Source of the DNA: Nitrospirota bacterium | GTDB taxonomy: Bacteria > Nitrospirota > JACRHJ01 | Assembly (NCBI GenBank): GCA_021784575.1 | Contig: JAJYHX010000007.1 | Span: forward strand, 34,468 to 98,467 | DNA: 64,000 nt | Direction of reading: 5' to 3' | Part shown: piece after piece, positions 18,451-28,000 of the stretch | How positions within the stretch are numbered: position 1 is the first letter of the stretch | Layout: each line of letters opens with the position of its first letter | Position numbers and translations under genes: made by a program | Notes under the pieces: generated by a model | What the model was told of the DNA's origin: nothing | Database searches by the model: none | The model's input: only the letters and a program-made list of their open reading frames with translations

Positions 18451-19739
18451 AAAAAATTACTGTTTGCTCATTATTTCTGGTATTCTTGTCCATGGTTGCC
18501 TTTGCGAATACGGGCGCGCAGGCGCCTCTGGTAAAGGTGGTCAGGCTGGACGGCGTTATAAACCCCGTAGCGGCGGAACTTGTAGGCGGCGCCATAAGAG
18601 AGGCCTCAAAAAGCAATGCGGAGGCGCTGGTTATAATGCTCGACACCCCCGGCGGCCTGGACAGCTCCATGAGGAAGATTGTGAAGGACATACTTGCGTC
18701 TCCCGTCCCCGTGGTTACATATGTCGCGCCGTCCGGGGCGCGCGCGGCCTCGGCGGGGACGTTCATTTTCCTGGCGTCTCCGGTTGCCGCCATGGCGCCG
18801 GGGACGAACATCGGGGCGGCCCATCCGGTCGGAATGGGCGGCGCGAACATTACCGGCGTGATGGCGGAAAAGGTGGAGAACGACGCGGCGGCGTTTATAA
18901 GAAGCCTTGCCGACCGTTACGGCAGGAACGCGGACTGGGCGGAAGACGCCGTTCGCAAGAGCGTGTCCGTCTCGGAAGAGGATGCGGTAAAAATGCATGT
19001 GGCGGATATGGCCGCGGACAACCTTTCGGACCTGCTCGGCAAGCTCGACGGGCGGCGGGCCCTGACGGCGCGAGGGACGGTAGTCCTGCATACGAAGAAC
19101 GCGCGCGTGGAATATATAGAGCCCGGCGCGAGGCTCAGGATCCTTTCTGTCATAACCGACCCGAATATCGCGTATGTGCTGATGCTGCTGGGGGTTATAG
19201 GGATCTTCTTCGAGTTGTCCAACCCCGGCCTTATCCTTCCGGGCGTCATAGGCGGCATATCGCTTGTCCTCGCCTTCTACGCGTTCTCCACCCTGCCGGT
19301 GAACTACGCCGGTTTTCTGCTTATCGCGCTCGGCATTATAATGTTCCTGGCCGAGATAAAAATACCGAGCTATGGAATGCTCTCCGTGGGCGGGATAATA
19401 TCGCTCCTTCTCGGCTCCCTCATGCTTTTCAACTCGTCATTTCCCTACATGCGCATATCGCTCTGGGTGCTTCTCCCGTCCGTGTTTATCATCTCCGGGT
19501 TCTTCATCATACTGGTGCGGGTCGGTCTTAAATCCCGCCGCTACGGGCATACCACGGGCAGCGAATCGCTCGTCGGGATGATGGCGGAGGCGCGCACGGA
19601 CATCCCCGCGGGCGGCGAGGGAGACGTGTTTCTCGATGGCGCGCACTGGCGCGCGGTGTCGGACGAGTATGTCAAGGCGGGCGAAAAGGTCCGGGTGCTG
19701 GAGGTAACGGGACTCCGGCTTAAGGTGGTAAGACATTGA
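18447..19739 (+). CDS. NfeD-family membrane-bound serine protease (ClpP class)
   Basis: 430 residues: signal peptide (1-25), ClpP/SppA-like protease domain (about 28-215) with [15 protein letters not shown] and the nucleophile region [33 protein letters not shown], then four or five transmembrane helices (about 235-350), and a C-terminal OB-fold NfeD domain (about 370-430, [10 protein letters not shown]...[19 protein letters not shown]). Homologues cleave the C-terminus of partner slipins. The slipin gene lies 13 bp downstream, the usual pairing. Starts in an ATGA overlap with the surA-like gene. Confidence 0.92.
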   Translation: MKKITVCSLFLVFLSMVAFANTGAQAPLVKVVRLDGVINPVAAELVGGAIREASKSNAEALVIMLDTPGGLDSSMRKIVKDILASPVPVVTYVAPSGARAASAGTFIFLASPVAAMAPGTNIGAAHPVGMGGANITGVMAEKVENDAAAFIRSLADRYGRNADWAEDAVRKSVSVSEEDAVKMHVADMAADNLSDLLGKLDGRRALTARGTVVLHTKNARVEYIEPGARLRILSVITDPNIAYVLMLLGVIGIFFELSNPGLILPGVIGGISLVLAFYAFSTLPVNYAGFLLIALGIIMFLAEIKIPSYGMLSVGGIISLLLGSLMLFNSSFPYMRISLWVLLPSVFIISGFFIILVRVGLKSRRYGHTTGSESLVGMMAEARTDIPAGGEGDVFLDGAHWRAVSDEYVKAGEKVRVLEVTGLRLKVVRH

Positions 19740-19752
19740 AAAGGAGGGGACT

Positions 19753-20532
19753 ATGTTGGGAGTTGGCATTTCGGGTTTCGCAATTGCCGCAGCAATAGTA
19801 ATCCTTATAGTCGTAAATTCCATAAAAATTCTGAAGGAGTATGAAAGGGCGGTGCTCTTTACGCTTGGCAGGGTTGACCCGGAGCACGGCGTAAGAGGGC
19901 CGGGGATAATAATCGTCCTGCCGATTATCCAGAAGTCGACGCGCGTCAGCCTCAGGACCATTACGATGGACGTGCCCTCGCAGGATGTCATAACGAGGGA
20001 CAACGTGACGGTGAAGGTGGGCGCGGTAATCTACTTCAAGGTAATGGACCCGAGGAAGGCGATAATCGAAGTCGAGGATTTCTACTTCGCAACCTCCCAG
20101 ATTGCCCAGACGACGCTCCGGAGCATCCTTGGCCAGTCCAACCTGGACGACCTCTTGAGCAAGCGCGACGAGCTGAACATGGAACTCCAGAAGATAATCG
20201 ACCAGCAGACGGAGCCCTGGGGGATAAAGGTAACGAACGTCGAGGTAAAGAACGTTGACCTCCCGGAGGGTATGCAGAGGGCCATAGCAAGGCAGGCCGA
20301 GGCCGAGAGGGAGCGCCGGGCGAAGGTGATAAACGCGGAAGGCGAGTATCAGGCCGCGCAGAAGCTTGCGGACGCAGCCAAGATAATCCAGACGGAGCCT
20401 GCCGCGCTTCAGCTGAGATTCCTCCAGACGGTGCTGACTCTTTCGGGGGACAAGAACTCGACGCTGATATTCCCGCTGCCGATAGACATCCTGTCGCCCA
20501 TAATAAAAGGGCTTCAGAAGGAGAAACAGTAA
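19753..20532 (+). CDS. slipin (stomatin/SPFH-family membrane protein)
   Basis: 259 residues: N-terminal hydrophobic anchor (about 5-25), SPFH/PHB domain ([37 protein letters not shown] ... [32 protein letters not shown]), a charged coiled coil ([34 protein letters not shown]) and a C-terminal hydrophobic stretch ([15 protein letters not shown]) of the kind recognised by NfeD proteases. It probably oligomerises on the inner membrane as a scaffold. AAGGAGGGG lies 7 nt before ATG 19753. Last gene of the envelope operon; the kinase gene follows 41 bp later. Confidence 0.93.
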   Translation: MLGVGISGFAIAAAIVILIVVNSIKILKEYERAVLFTLGRVDPEHGVRGPGIIIVLPIIQKSTRVSLRTITMDVPSQDVITRDNVTVKVGAVIYFKVMDPRKAIIEVEDFYFATSQIAQTTLRSILGQSNLDDLLSKRDELNMELQKIIDQQTEPWGIKVTNVEVKNVDLPEGMQRAIARQAEAERERRAKVINAEGEYQAAQKLADAAKIIQTEPAALQLRFLQTVLTLSGDKNSTLIFPLPIDILSPIIKGLQKEKQ

Positions 20533-20573
20533 AGACGCGTTCGTAAGTCGTTGGCCGTGTTCGTGGTGGAATT

Positions 20574-22403
20574 ATGAAATCAGGCGGTTTCCCATTGGAG
20601 GGCCTCTTAAAAGCCGCGACACTCTTCTTCGCGGCGCTGCTCGCGGTCTTGACCATCAGCAGCCTCTCGCTAATCTACAAGACGAGGAAATACCTTGAGA
20701 GCGGGATGGACAAGAGGCTTCTGAACGCCTCGGACATAGTCTCGAGGGAAATCCGCGACCGCTATCCGGAGTCCCTCAACGACCCGCGTTACCTGAACTC
20801 GCTGATGCAGCAGGAATCCCTTTTGAGCCTGATAATCCTCGATCTTCGTCAGGGCGTGATTATCGACGCTTCCGGGAGAAGGCATAGCGGCGAACAGTTC
20901 ATCCTCAAGGGCATTAACGGGCAGGATTTTAACCTTGCCGCTTCAGGCAAGGTTAAAATCTCTCCGATTTACATGAACAAAAAAATGAGGCTCCGCTCGG
21001 TCTATTTCCCGGTAAAGGACCCTATGGGCAGGATTATTGCCGTAGGCGAGGCCGCGCTCGACGCCGGTTATATCGAAGACCTTACGCAGCAGGGGACGAC
21101 TTACTTCATCCTGAAGTCCATGTCGATAGGTTTCCTGCTTATCGCCGTATTGTATGTCATCAGGACAATGGCCGGCTCTCGCAAGAAGCTCCTTCAGACG
21201 GCAAAAGGCGCGCCGGTGGATGTAAGCCGTAAAGACCGGGACGACATATCATTTGTAATAGACACGTTTCAGCTTACCATAGCCTCTCTGAAAGAGAAGG
21301 AGAAAGAACTAAACGAGCTTAAGAACAGGGCCGAAGAGCGGGCGCGCAGCGTAGAGAGCATTAGCGAGACCATCCTGAAAAACATTCAGAGCGGCGTTAT
21401 TACGTTCGACGCGGGGGGTACGGTGCTGACCGCCAACGAGTCCGCCGGGGCGATACTCGCAAGAGACAGGAACGCCTTGCCGGGAAACACTTGCCCGGAA
21501 TTGTTCGGAGCCGGAAGCTGGCTCTCCGCGCTGGTGGAAAAGGCCGTAAGGAAGGGACGGGCCCAGAACAGGTCCGAGGGGGAAATAAACACGCCCGCCG
21601 GGAAACGCTGGATAGGCGCGGGGATTTCACCTCTTCTCCGGGAAGGAGCTACGGGCGGCGCGGTGCTCGTGTTCACCGACATCACAGAGGTAAAAGAGCT
21701 CCGGGAGATGATGGAGCTTAAGGAGAGGATAGCGCTCTTGGGGGAGATGTCCGCGGGGATAGCGCACGAGCTTCGGAATCCCATGGGCGTCATATCAGGG
21801 TATGCGGATTTCCTGGCAAGAAGTTCCGGGGATGCGCCATCCCTTGAAGCGGCGCAGAGCATCCGGGAGGAGATAAAGGGAATGGACGAGATTATACGCG
21901 AGTTTCTCCATTTCTCCCAGCCTACGGAGCTTAACGTAACACAGGTGGACTTGGGCGGGATTGTCGAGGAATCCTTCCGCGCGCTCGGGAACGACGGCGA
22001 CGGAATAAAACGAAAGGCGCTTATTGACGAAAACCTCCCGTCAATCGAGGGCGATGCCGTGCTCCTTCGGCAGGCGTTTATAAACCTGATAAAAAACGCG
22101 TACGAGGCGATGGACGGCGGCGGGAGCCTTACAATAGCCGCGGAGGTTGAAAAAGGCGACGGGCCGGAGGCGTCCGACAGGAGGTTCGTCAGGCTCGATT
22201 TCCGCGATACCGGGCCGGGAATCGACGCTTCCTCGGCCGGGAAAATCTTTACCCCCTTCTTCACGACCAAGCCGCGCGGCACCGGGCTTGGATTATCCCT
22301 CGTCCAGAAGATAATTGTATATCACGGCGGCAGGGTTACGGCGTCCGCATCCGGGAGCGGAGGCGCGGTATTTTCGATATATCTCCCGGTAAAGGCTCAC
22401 TAA
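20574..22403 (+). CDS. PilS/NtrB-type sensor histidine kinase
   Basis: 609 residues. Two transmembrane helices (about 12-36 and 182-200) flank a periplasmic sensor (about 37-180). A short linker and coiled coil (about 235-265) lead to a PAS domain (about 265-375, ILKNIQSGVITFDAGGTVLTAN), then a HisKA box GEMSAGIAHELRNPMGVISGYADFL (His near 398) and HATPase motifs: N box FINLIKNAYEAM, G1 DTGPGI, F box FTPFFTTKPRGTGLGLSLVQKI. The kinase class is the one that pairs with sigma-54 activators. The activator gene starts 9 bp downstream and pilin genes follow, so PilS-like pilus control is the best inference; a ZraS-like envelope-stress role is the alternative given the upstream operon. Confidence 0.88.
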   Translation: MKSGGFPLEGLLKAATLFFAALLAVLTISSLSLIYKTRKYLESGMDKRLLNASDIVSREIRDRYPESLNDPRYLNSLMQQESLLSLIILDLRQGVIIDASGRRHSGEQFILKGINGQDFNLAASGKVKISPIYMNKKMRLRSVYFPVKDPMGRIIAVGEAALDAGYIEDLTQQGTTYFILKSMSIGFLLIAVLYVIRTMAGSRKKLLQTAKGAPVDVSRKDRDDISFVIDTFQLTIASLKEKEKELNELKNRAEERARSVESISETILKNIQSGVITFDAGGTVLTANESAGAILARDRNALPGNTCPELFGAGSWLSALVEKAVRKGRAQNRSEGEINTPAGKRWIGAGISPLLREGATGGAVLVFTDITEVKELREMMELKERIALLGEMSAGIAHELRNPMGVISGYADFLARSSGDAPSLEAAQSIREEIKGMDEIIREFLHFSQPTELNVTQVDLGGIVEESFRALGNDGDGIKRKALIDENLPSIEGDAVLLRQAFINLIKNAYEAMDGGGSLTIAAEVEKGDGPEASDRRFVRLDFRDTGPGIDASSAGKIFTPFFTTKPRGTGLGLSLVQKIIVYHGGRVTASASGSGGAVFSIYLPVKAH

Positions 22404-22412
22404 GAGCAGGCT

Positions 22413-23768
22413 ATGGCTGAGAAGTTCAGGATACTGATAATAGAGGACAAGAAGTCAATGGCGGAGATGCTGGCCAGGACGTTCGAGGCCGAAGGCTACA
22501 TCGCGCTCACTTCCGGGACCGGCGAGGACGGGATTTCGAAATTCCTGCGCGACGGGGCGGACCTCGTCCTGACCGACCTGAAGCTTCCGGGTATGAACGG
22601 CCTTCAGGTGCTGCGCGTCCTGAAGGAAAAAAGGCCGCTGACGCCGGTCATAATGATGACCGCGTTCGGCAGCATCGAAACGGCTGTCGAGGCGGTAAAG
22701 GCCGGGGCCTACGACTTCCTGACAAAACCGTTCGATACATCGCATATGCTGGCGCTCGTGGAAAAAGCTCTTGAGAGCGGTAAGCTTGCGGCGGAAAACC
22801 TCGTGCTGAAGGAGGAATTCGCCCGCGAGCTTTCGTTCCCGATGATAATCGGAAAGAGCAAGGCCCTTACAGATGCCCTGGAACTCCTTAAAAAAGCCGC
22901 TCCCACACGGGCGACCGTCCTGATAACCGGCGAGTCCGGCACGGGCAAAGAGCTTTTCGCAAAGGCCCTGCACCACCTCTCGCCCAGGAAGGACGGGCCG
23001 TTTGTGGCGGTGAACTGCGCGGCAATCCCGAAAGATCTGCTCGAATCGGAGCTTTTCGGGCACGAAAAAGGCTCGTTCACCGGGGCCGAGGCCAGGAGAC
23101 TCGGCAAATTCGAGCTTGCGGACAAGGGGACGCTTTTTCTGGACGAGATAGGAGACATGGCCCTTGCGCTTCAGGCCAAGCTTCTCCGGGCGCTTCAGGG
23201 CGAGATGATAGAGCGCGTCGGAGGGGCGGAGCCTTTCTCCGTCGATGTGCGGGTCGCCGCCGCAAGCAACCGGGACCTTGAAAAAGCCGTCCGTGAAGGA
23301 AGTTTCAGGGAGGACTTGTATTACCGCCTGAACGTGTTCCCGCTTCGCATCCCGCCTCTGCGCGATAGACGTGATGACATCCGGATCCTTGCGGAATATT
23401 TCATCGGGAAATACGCGGCGGAACTTAAGAAAGGGTTGTTCACAATTTCGGACGAAGCCATTGAAGCGCTCTCCGGCATGGAGTGGAAAGGGAACGTGCG
23501 GGAGCTTGCCAACTGCATAGAGAGGGCGGTCATAATCGCGGACGGAGGCGAGATCGGCCCGGAATGTCTTGGCCTGGCCCCGAAGTTTATGGACGAATCG
23601 TCCGGCAGCCTCCAGAGGACTGCGTCGATTGCCGCAAAGGCGGCGGAGATGGAGGCGATAAAGGGCGCTCTTGCCGCCTCCGGCGGTAACAAGAGCCGCG
23701 CCTCGGAGCTTCTCGGCGTGAGCTACAAGACACTGCTGACAAAGATAAAGGAATACGGCATTGGGTAG
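22413..23768 (+). CDS. sigma-54-dependent response regulator, PilR/NtrC type
   Basis: 451 residues. Receiver (1-120) with D55 in LVLTDLKLPGMNG and K in DFLTKPFD. AAA+ sigma-54 interaction domain (about 145-380): Walker A GESGTGKE, the sigma-54 contact loop as GSFTGA (second residue Ser rather than the usual Ala), Walker B TLFLDEIGDM, arginine-finger region FREDLYYRLNVFPLRIPPLRDRRDDI. C-terminal Fis-type HTH (about 410-451, AASGGNKSRASELLGVSYKTLLTKIKEYGI). It should activate sigma-54 promoters when phosphorylated by the adjacent kinase. A -24/-12 promoter lies 106 bp after its stop, in front of the pilin genes. Confidence 0.93.
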   Translation: MAEKFRILIIEDKKSMAEMLARTFEAEGYIALTSGTGEDGISKFLRDGADLVLTDLKLPGMNGLQVLRVLKEKRPLTPVIMMTAFGSIETAVEAVKAGAYDFLTKPFDTSHMLALVEKALESGKLAAENLVLKEEFARELSFPMIIGKSKALTDALELLKKAAPTRATVLITGESGTGKELFAKALHHLSPRKDGPFVAVNCAAIPKDLLESELFGHEKGSFTGAEARRLGKFELADKGTLFLDEIGDMALALQAKLLRALQGEMIERVGGAEPFSVDVRVAAASNRDLEKAVREGSFREDLYYRLNVFPLRIPPLRDRRDDIRILAEYFIGKYAAELKKGLFTISDEAIEALSGMEWKGNVRELANCIERAVIIADGGEIGPECLGLAPKFMDESSGSLQRTASIAAKAAEMEAIKGALAASGGNKSRASELLGVSYKTLLTKIKEYGIG

Positions 23769-23775
23769 CCGCTTA

Positions 23776-23787
23776 CACAACCCTGTG
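23776..23787 (+). promoter_or_regulatory. candidate activator-binding inverted repeat upstream of the pilin promoter
   Basis: CACA-ACCC-TGTG, an inverted repeat about 90 bp upstream of the -24 element, the usual distance for an enhancer site of an NtrC-family activator. Short, so chance is possible. Confidence 0.35.
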
Positions 23788-23850
23788 AAGGGAATTACAT
23801 ATTATTAACAAAAATTAATTGAACTAAACCGGGAAAACCAATAAAATAAA

Positions 23851-23886
23851 GCCACTCCCGATTTTATGCGGAGTGGCATTTTTTTT
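23851..23886 (+). terminator. rho-independent terminator of the kinase-regulator operon
   Basis: GCCACTCC (23851-23858) pairs with GGAGTGGC (23870-23877), 11-nt loop, followed by A and eight T. It would end transcription from upstream before the pilin genes. Its right arm and T-run are also the sigma-54 promoter at 23874. Confidence 0.8.
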
Positions 23887-23889
23887 GCT
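23874..23889 (+). promoter_or_regulatory. sigma-54 (-24/-12) promoter of the minor-pilin operon
   Basis: TGGCATTTTTTTTGCT has GG (23875-23876) and GC (23887-23888) exactly 10 bp apart, matching the RpoN consensus TGGCAC-N5-TTGCW in the invariant positions. The predicted start near 23900 gives a 15-nt leader holding the GGAGG of the first pilin gene. A weaker sigma-70-like pair, TTGAAC (23819) and TAAAAT (23842), 17 bp apart, lies just upstream. Confidence 0.7.
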
Positions 23890-23914
23890 TGTTCAGAATG
23901 GCAGGAGGGCCGGT

Positions 23915-24535
23915 ATGAGGTTTCTGAGAAATAAACGGGGTGTAACCCTGCTGGAATTGATGGTTGTGGTGGCGATTATAGGAGTGATGGTGGCAATTGC
24001 CGTCCCGTCCTATTACGCATGGCTGCCGAAGCTGAAGGTAAATCAGGCGATATTCCAGCTTTCCGGCGACTTGCAGTATGCCAGGTTGAGAGCCATATCC
24101 GAAAACATCCCCTGGGAAGTGCAATTCAACATTGCAGGCAATTCCTACAGCATATACAGGGATCCAAAAGACACCTTTAATCCCGCCAACCCTTCCGGCA
24201 CCGCCTCTCTCGTCAAGACCGTGCAGCTCGTGGACAATTCAGGCAGCATAATGGCCGTGAGGTCGGTTGTCTTCGGCTACAATGTCACAGGTAACGATCC
24301 CAACGGAGCGCCACTTCTGGCCGGGGGGGCCTCCAACGCGGTATTCAGTTCTTCTGATTATGAAAAATTCCTGCCGAACGGGACAGCCGATTACAACGGT
24401 GCGGTTTATCTTATACCGCAGGAAGACCTGACTGCAAACAGATACGACCGGAACAGGGCCATAACCATTACCGGCCTTACCGGTTTGATAAAGACCTGGC
24501 AGCATGACTCATCACAATCAGGAAGCTGGAAATGA
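23915..24535 (+). CDS. prepilin-like minor pilin, GspH/FimT family
   Basis: 206 residues. Class III prepilin signal KRG-VTLLELMVVVAIIGVMVAIAVPSYYAW: cleavage after G9 exposes V, E at position +5. The helix continues into LKVNQAIFQLSGDLQYARLRAISENIPWEVQFN, the GspH/FimT signature in which a short helix precedes a beta sheet. Probably assembled at the tip of a type IV pilus or pseudopilus. GGAGGG precedes ATG 23915. A frame that stays open to 23873 starts in the terminator and is discarded. Confidence 0.9.
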   Translation: MRFLRNKRGVTLLELMVVVAIIGVMVAIAVPSYYAWLPKLKVNQAIFQLSGDLQYARLRAISENIPWEVQFNIAGNSYSIYRDPKDTFNPANPSGTASLVKTVQLVDNSGSIMAVRSVVFGYNVTGNDPNGAPLLAGGASNAVFSSSDYEKFLPNGTADYNGAVYLIPQEDLTANRYDRNRAITITGLTGLIKTWQHDSSQSGSWK

Positions 24536-24539
24536 CAAA

Positions 24540-24995
24540 ATGAAAACCAATATCGGGAACGAAGGATTTACGCTGGTGGAGGTGATGATAGCCTCCGTCA
24601 TACTTGTGATAGGTCTGGTTGCCCTCCTCCAGCTTATCAGCATTGCCATTTACGGCAGCGTCGCCGGAAGAGATATTACGATAGCCGACAATATTGCGAA
24701 CCGGCTCCTGCAGGATATGGATAACCGGGGCTATCAGAACGCCATGAACAACATGACTTCTTCAGGCACGATCACGGATGGGACCAATACGGTCTATGTT
24801 TATGGAAGCGCTGTTACAACGGCCGGTTATTCCAGACAGCCGGTAACCGTGGGGCCGAAAAATTTTTACCTGAACGCCCAATATACGGACAATACGCCCT
24901 CAAAGGGTCTCTCGACCGTCAGAGTCTATGTAGACTGGACGACCACCGGCCATCCGCATACCGTATCGTTCACGTCTTATTTTGATATGTCCTAA
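24540..24995 (+). CDS. minor pilin PilV-like
   Basis: 151 residues. Prepilin signal NEG-FTLVEVMIASVILVIGLVALLQLISIAIYGSVAGRD with E at +5 after the predicted cleavage, the PilV pattern (VE-M-IA-VI-VIGL). The rest is a small beta-rich domain. ATG 24540 with GGA 9-10 nt upstream is preferred; an in-frame ATG at 24504 would overlap the previous gene. Part of a FimT-PilV-PilW-PilX series, the usual minor-pilin order. Confidence 0.87.
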   Translation: MKTNIGNEGFTLVEVMIASVILVIGLVALLQLISIAIYGSVAGRDITIADNIANRLLQDMDNRGYQNAMNNMTSSGTITDGTNTVYVYGSAVTTAGYSRQPVTVGPKNFYLNAQYTDNTPSKGLSTVRVYVDWTTTGHPHTVSFTSYFDMS

Positions 24996-25007
24996 GGGAG
25001 GAAAGTC

Positions 25008-28000
25008 ATGTCTGCCCAGAGAGGTTTGAAAGACAAAAAAGGTTTTACTCTTATAGAACTGATGGTCGCCATGGCTGTAAGTCTGATTATAATAGCCGCC
25101 ATATTTGGCGTCTACGAGACTATGAACAAGTCGAACCTCTCCATAAAGGCGTCCTCCGACATGCAGCAGAATGTCCGCACCGCTGTCGATTCGATAACGA
25201 AGATGATGGTAAACGCCGGTTACCAGGGCCAATGGAACAATATCCTGGGAAACCACAGCACTGCTGTTGACGGCCTTGTTTACCAGAGGGCCTCGTACGA
25301 CAATTCATTATCCGCCCCCAACAATACCGGCGTAGTCTCCGGCCCCAACTCGATATGTTTTACCTATTACGACGATAATCACGTGTTCAGCTCCGGCTCC
25401 AACGGAGAATGGCGGGTGCAGATATACATGGACAGCGCCGACCAGGAAATACTCGCCAATTTTGAACAGTTCAACACAACTTCGACCCTGTTCGGTCCGG
25501 CTGCGAACGGGTGGAGTGTTGTTCTGGCAAGGGGCATCAGCAACCTGAGGTTTCAGTATTACAACGCAGACGATAACGACATCACTTCGTCATTGTCTTC
25601 GCAAAGTATTGGAACCGTAAGAAAAATCACGGTTACCGTTACCGGGAAAACTTCCTTTGCGCAGTTTATATCTAACGGCTTCAGGTCGTTCAGTCTTTCG
25701 ACGGATGTTACGCCCGTGAACCTTGGCATCGCAGGGCATATTGTCGACGCTTATCCTCCGGCGACTCCCACGGGACTCTATGTAAGCGATCCGCATACCT
25801 GCACCAAGCTGACGGTTCAGTGGAACGCCAACAAGGAGGTCGATCTTGCCGGATATACTATATTTTACGGCATAGCTACCGGCAAATATGACCATAGAGT
25901 TGATGTGGGCACGGTTTCGAACAACGGCATCTGCACCTATACGCTGCCTCCTCCCGGCGAAACCCTGAATGCGGGCACGGAATATTATATTACCATAGGA
26001 GCCAGCAACACCAGCGGCCTGATGAGCAATCCTCTGGCGACGGAAGTTTCCACCGGTGTCGTGACGCCGGGCATTGGCACCAACCAGACTACCCCAACCG
26101 AGTATCCGCCCAGCGCGCCGGTTGTTATGGCCGCTGCCGGGCCGGGCGATGGCGCTATAACCCTTACGTGGACCGGCAACCCGTCCAACGAAGGAGTGAC
26201 AAGCTACAGGGTATACAGGATGTCGATTCCCAATCCGAGCAGTCCGCCTGCTTTCAGCTATCCGATACCCGATACCCCTGAGCCGGCAAATCCGGCCCCC
26301 GGGGTGCCATATCGCGTGGACACCGGCACTACAGGCAACAAGCCGGTGACCCAGGTGGTATTAAACAACAACCAATCGGGGTTTCAGTTTAAGGACTACG
26401 GCCTCCAGGGGTGCACAATGTATGAATATGCGGTTTGCGGCGTGAACTGCACGCAATCCGCCACCGGCCCGATTTCCAGTCCTTATTCCTCCGCCCAGTA
26501 TTGCACGTTATACGGCGGCAGTTATACCGACAGCAACGGCGTGCCCCATACGATAAGCTCTCCGGTTGCGGGCGAAGTGACCAAACCTACCGACGGCACG
26601 CCTCCGCCTCCGCCGACAGACCTTGTAGGCATTCCAGGGTCAAAAGTGGTGGACCTTTCCTGGACCAACCCGACCGGAGATCCGGATTTTCAGGGCGTTA
26701 TGATACGGAGGTCTACGGGCGGTTATCCCGCGTCGCCAACCGACGGCACCCTCGTGTACAACGATTACTCCTCAGCCGCCGGGCAATCCTGCACATATCA
26801 TGATACCGGCGTGGCCGATACAGACCCCCCAACCTGCTACTACTACTCCGCGTTTTCATACAACAAGTGCGGTATCTACAACAGCACTGCCGTGGAGAGT
26901 CTTAATTTTCAGGGGGCATCGACGCCCGCATGTTCCCAGCCGTGCAGCTCCGCGCTATATGGAGAGCCGCCGGCCCCGCCAATGGACAAGTACTCAATGT
27001 CGTACTGCGCGGACAAGGTAAACCTGGGCTGGCAAGACCCGTCCAACCTAACCAGCTATCCGGACTTTACCGGTTACGACATCTATCGTTCGGATAACGG
27101 CAGCACGCCGATACAGAGTAACTACAAATCGTCCAACACAAACGTCTATTCGGATACAACTTATATACAATCGCCAGGCGGCGACGGCGGCGTATACAGC
27201 TATCACGTAAGGACGACGGACTGTTCGGGCGGATTGAGCAACGCTACCTCGATAGTCACCCTTACAGCCTATCCGGGCCAGGTGCTTTACGACCCGAGCG
27301 CCGTCAACTCGACGAATACTAGCGCGCCGAACACGCCGCACACGAACATAACCGTTTCCACGGGCATGTATCATAACACGCTTATTTTTGACGCCAGCAA
27401 CACAAGCTCGCATGAGGCGGAGCTTGACGGCATGACGCTTACCTGGAAGGGCGGCGGCACCGAGACTAACGCCATGCTTACAGGCGTCTCCATTTACGAT
27501 CCGACCCAGAGCAAATGGGTCTTGGTTTACAACAACAGCAGCGGCGGCGTATCGACCGATACCCCCATAGTCTTTAATGCCAATACGCCGTTCTATATCC
27601 CACAAACCACGAACGGCATAGGCTCGGAAGAAACCGTCCCGATGCAGTTTACCTGGGAGAACGCCGACGGGACCGTGTCTTCAAGCGACGACATGCGCAA
27701 CGCGCTCGTCACCATAACCTTTAATTACAGGCTCTTCTACTACAGTTCTTACACCTCCGGTTATCTCTTGTCCGACCCCACCCTCGCCGGATGTTCCCCG
27801 GTAGTTTATAATGTTGTCCAGGCCGCAGGGCCGAATTTCATGGACGTAACGCAGAGTCAGCCCCTGCAGGGGACATTCGCCGAAACGCAGCTGGGCTATC
27901 TGACCGCTCAGCCCGGCCAGACTACGGACGTAAGTTCGTATGTTACGGATACCTCGCCGAACCTGGCGGGGATACAGTATGTGCATCTGTTCTATGCCGT

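Noticed and set aside
20574..23768. Nitrogen-control NtrBC pair (suggested by glnD in the window)
   Set aside because: The kinase has a periplasmic sensor and two membrane helices, unlike soluble NtrB, and a sigma-54 promoter before pilins follows directly, so PilSR-like is the better fit.
22455..23780. 441-codon minus-strand open frame across the sigma-54 activator
   Set aside because: Long, but antisense to a gene with intact AAA+ and HTH motifs; no Shine-Dalgarno, no recognisable domain.
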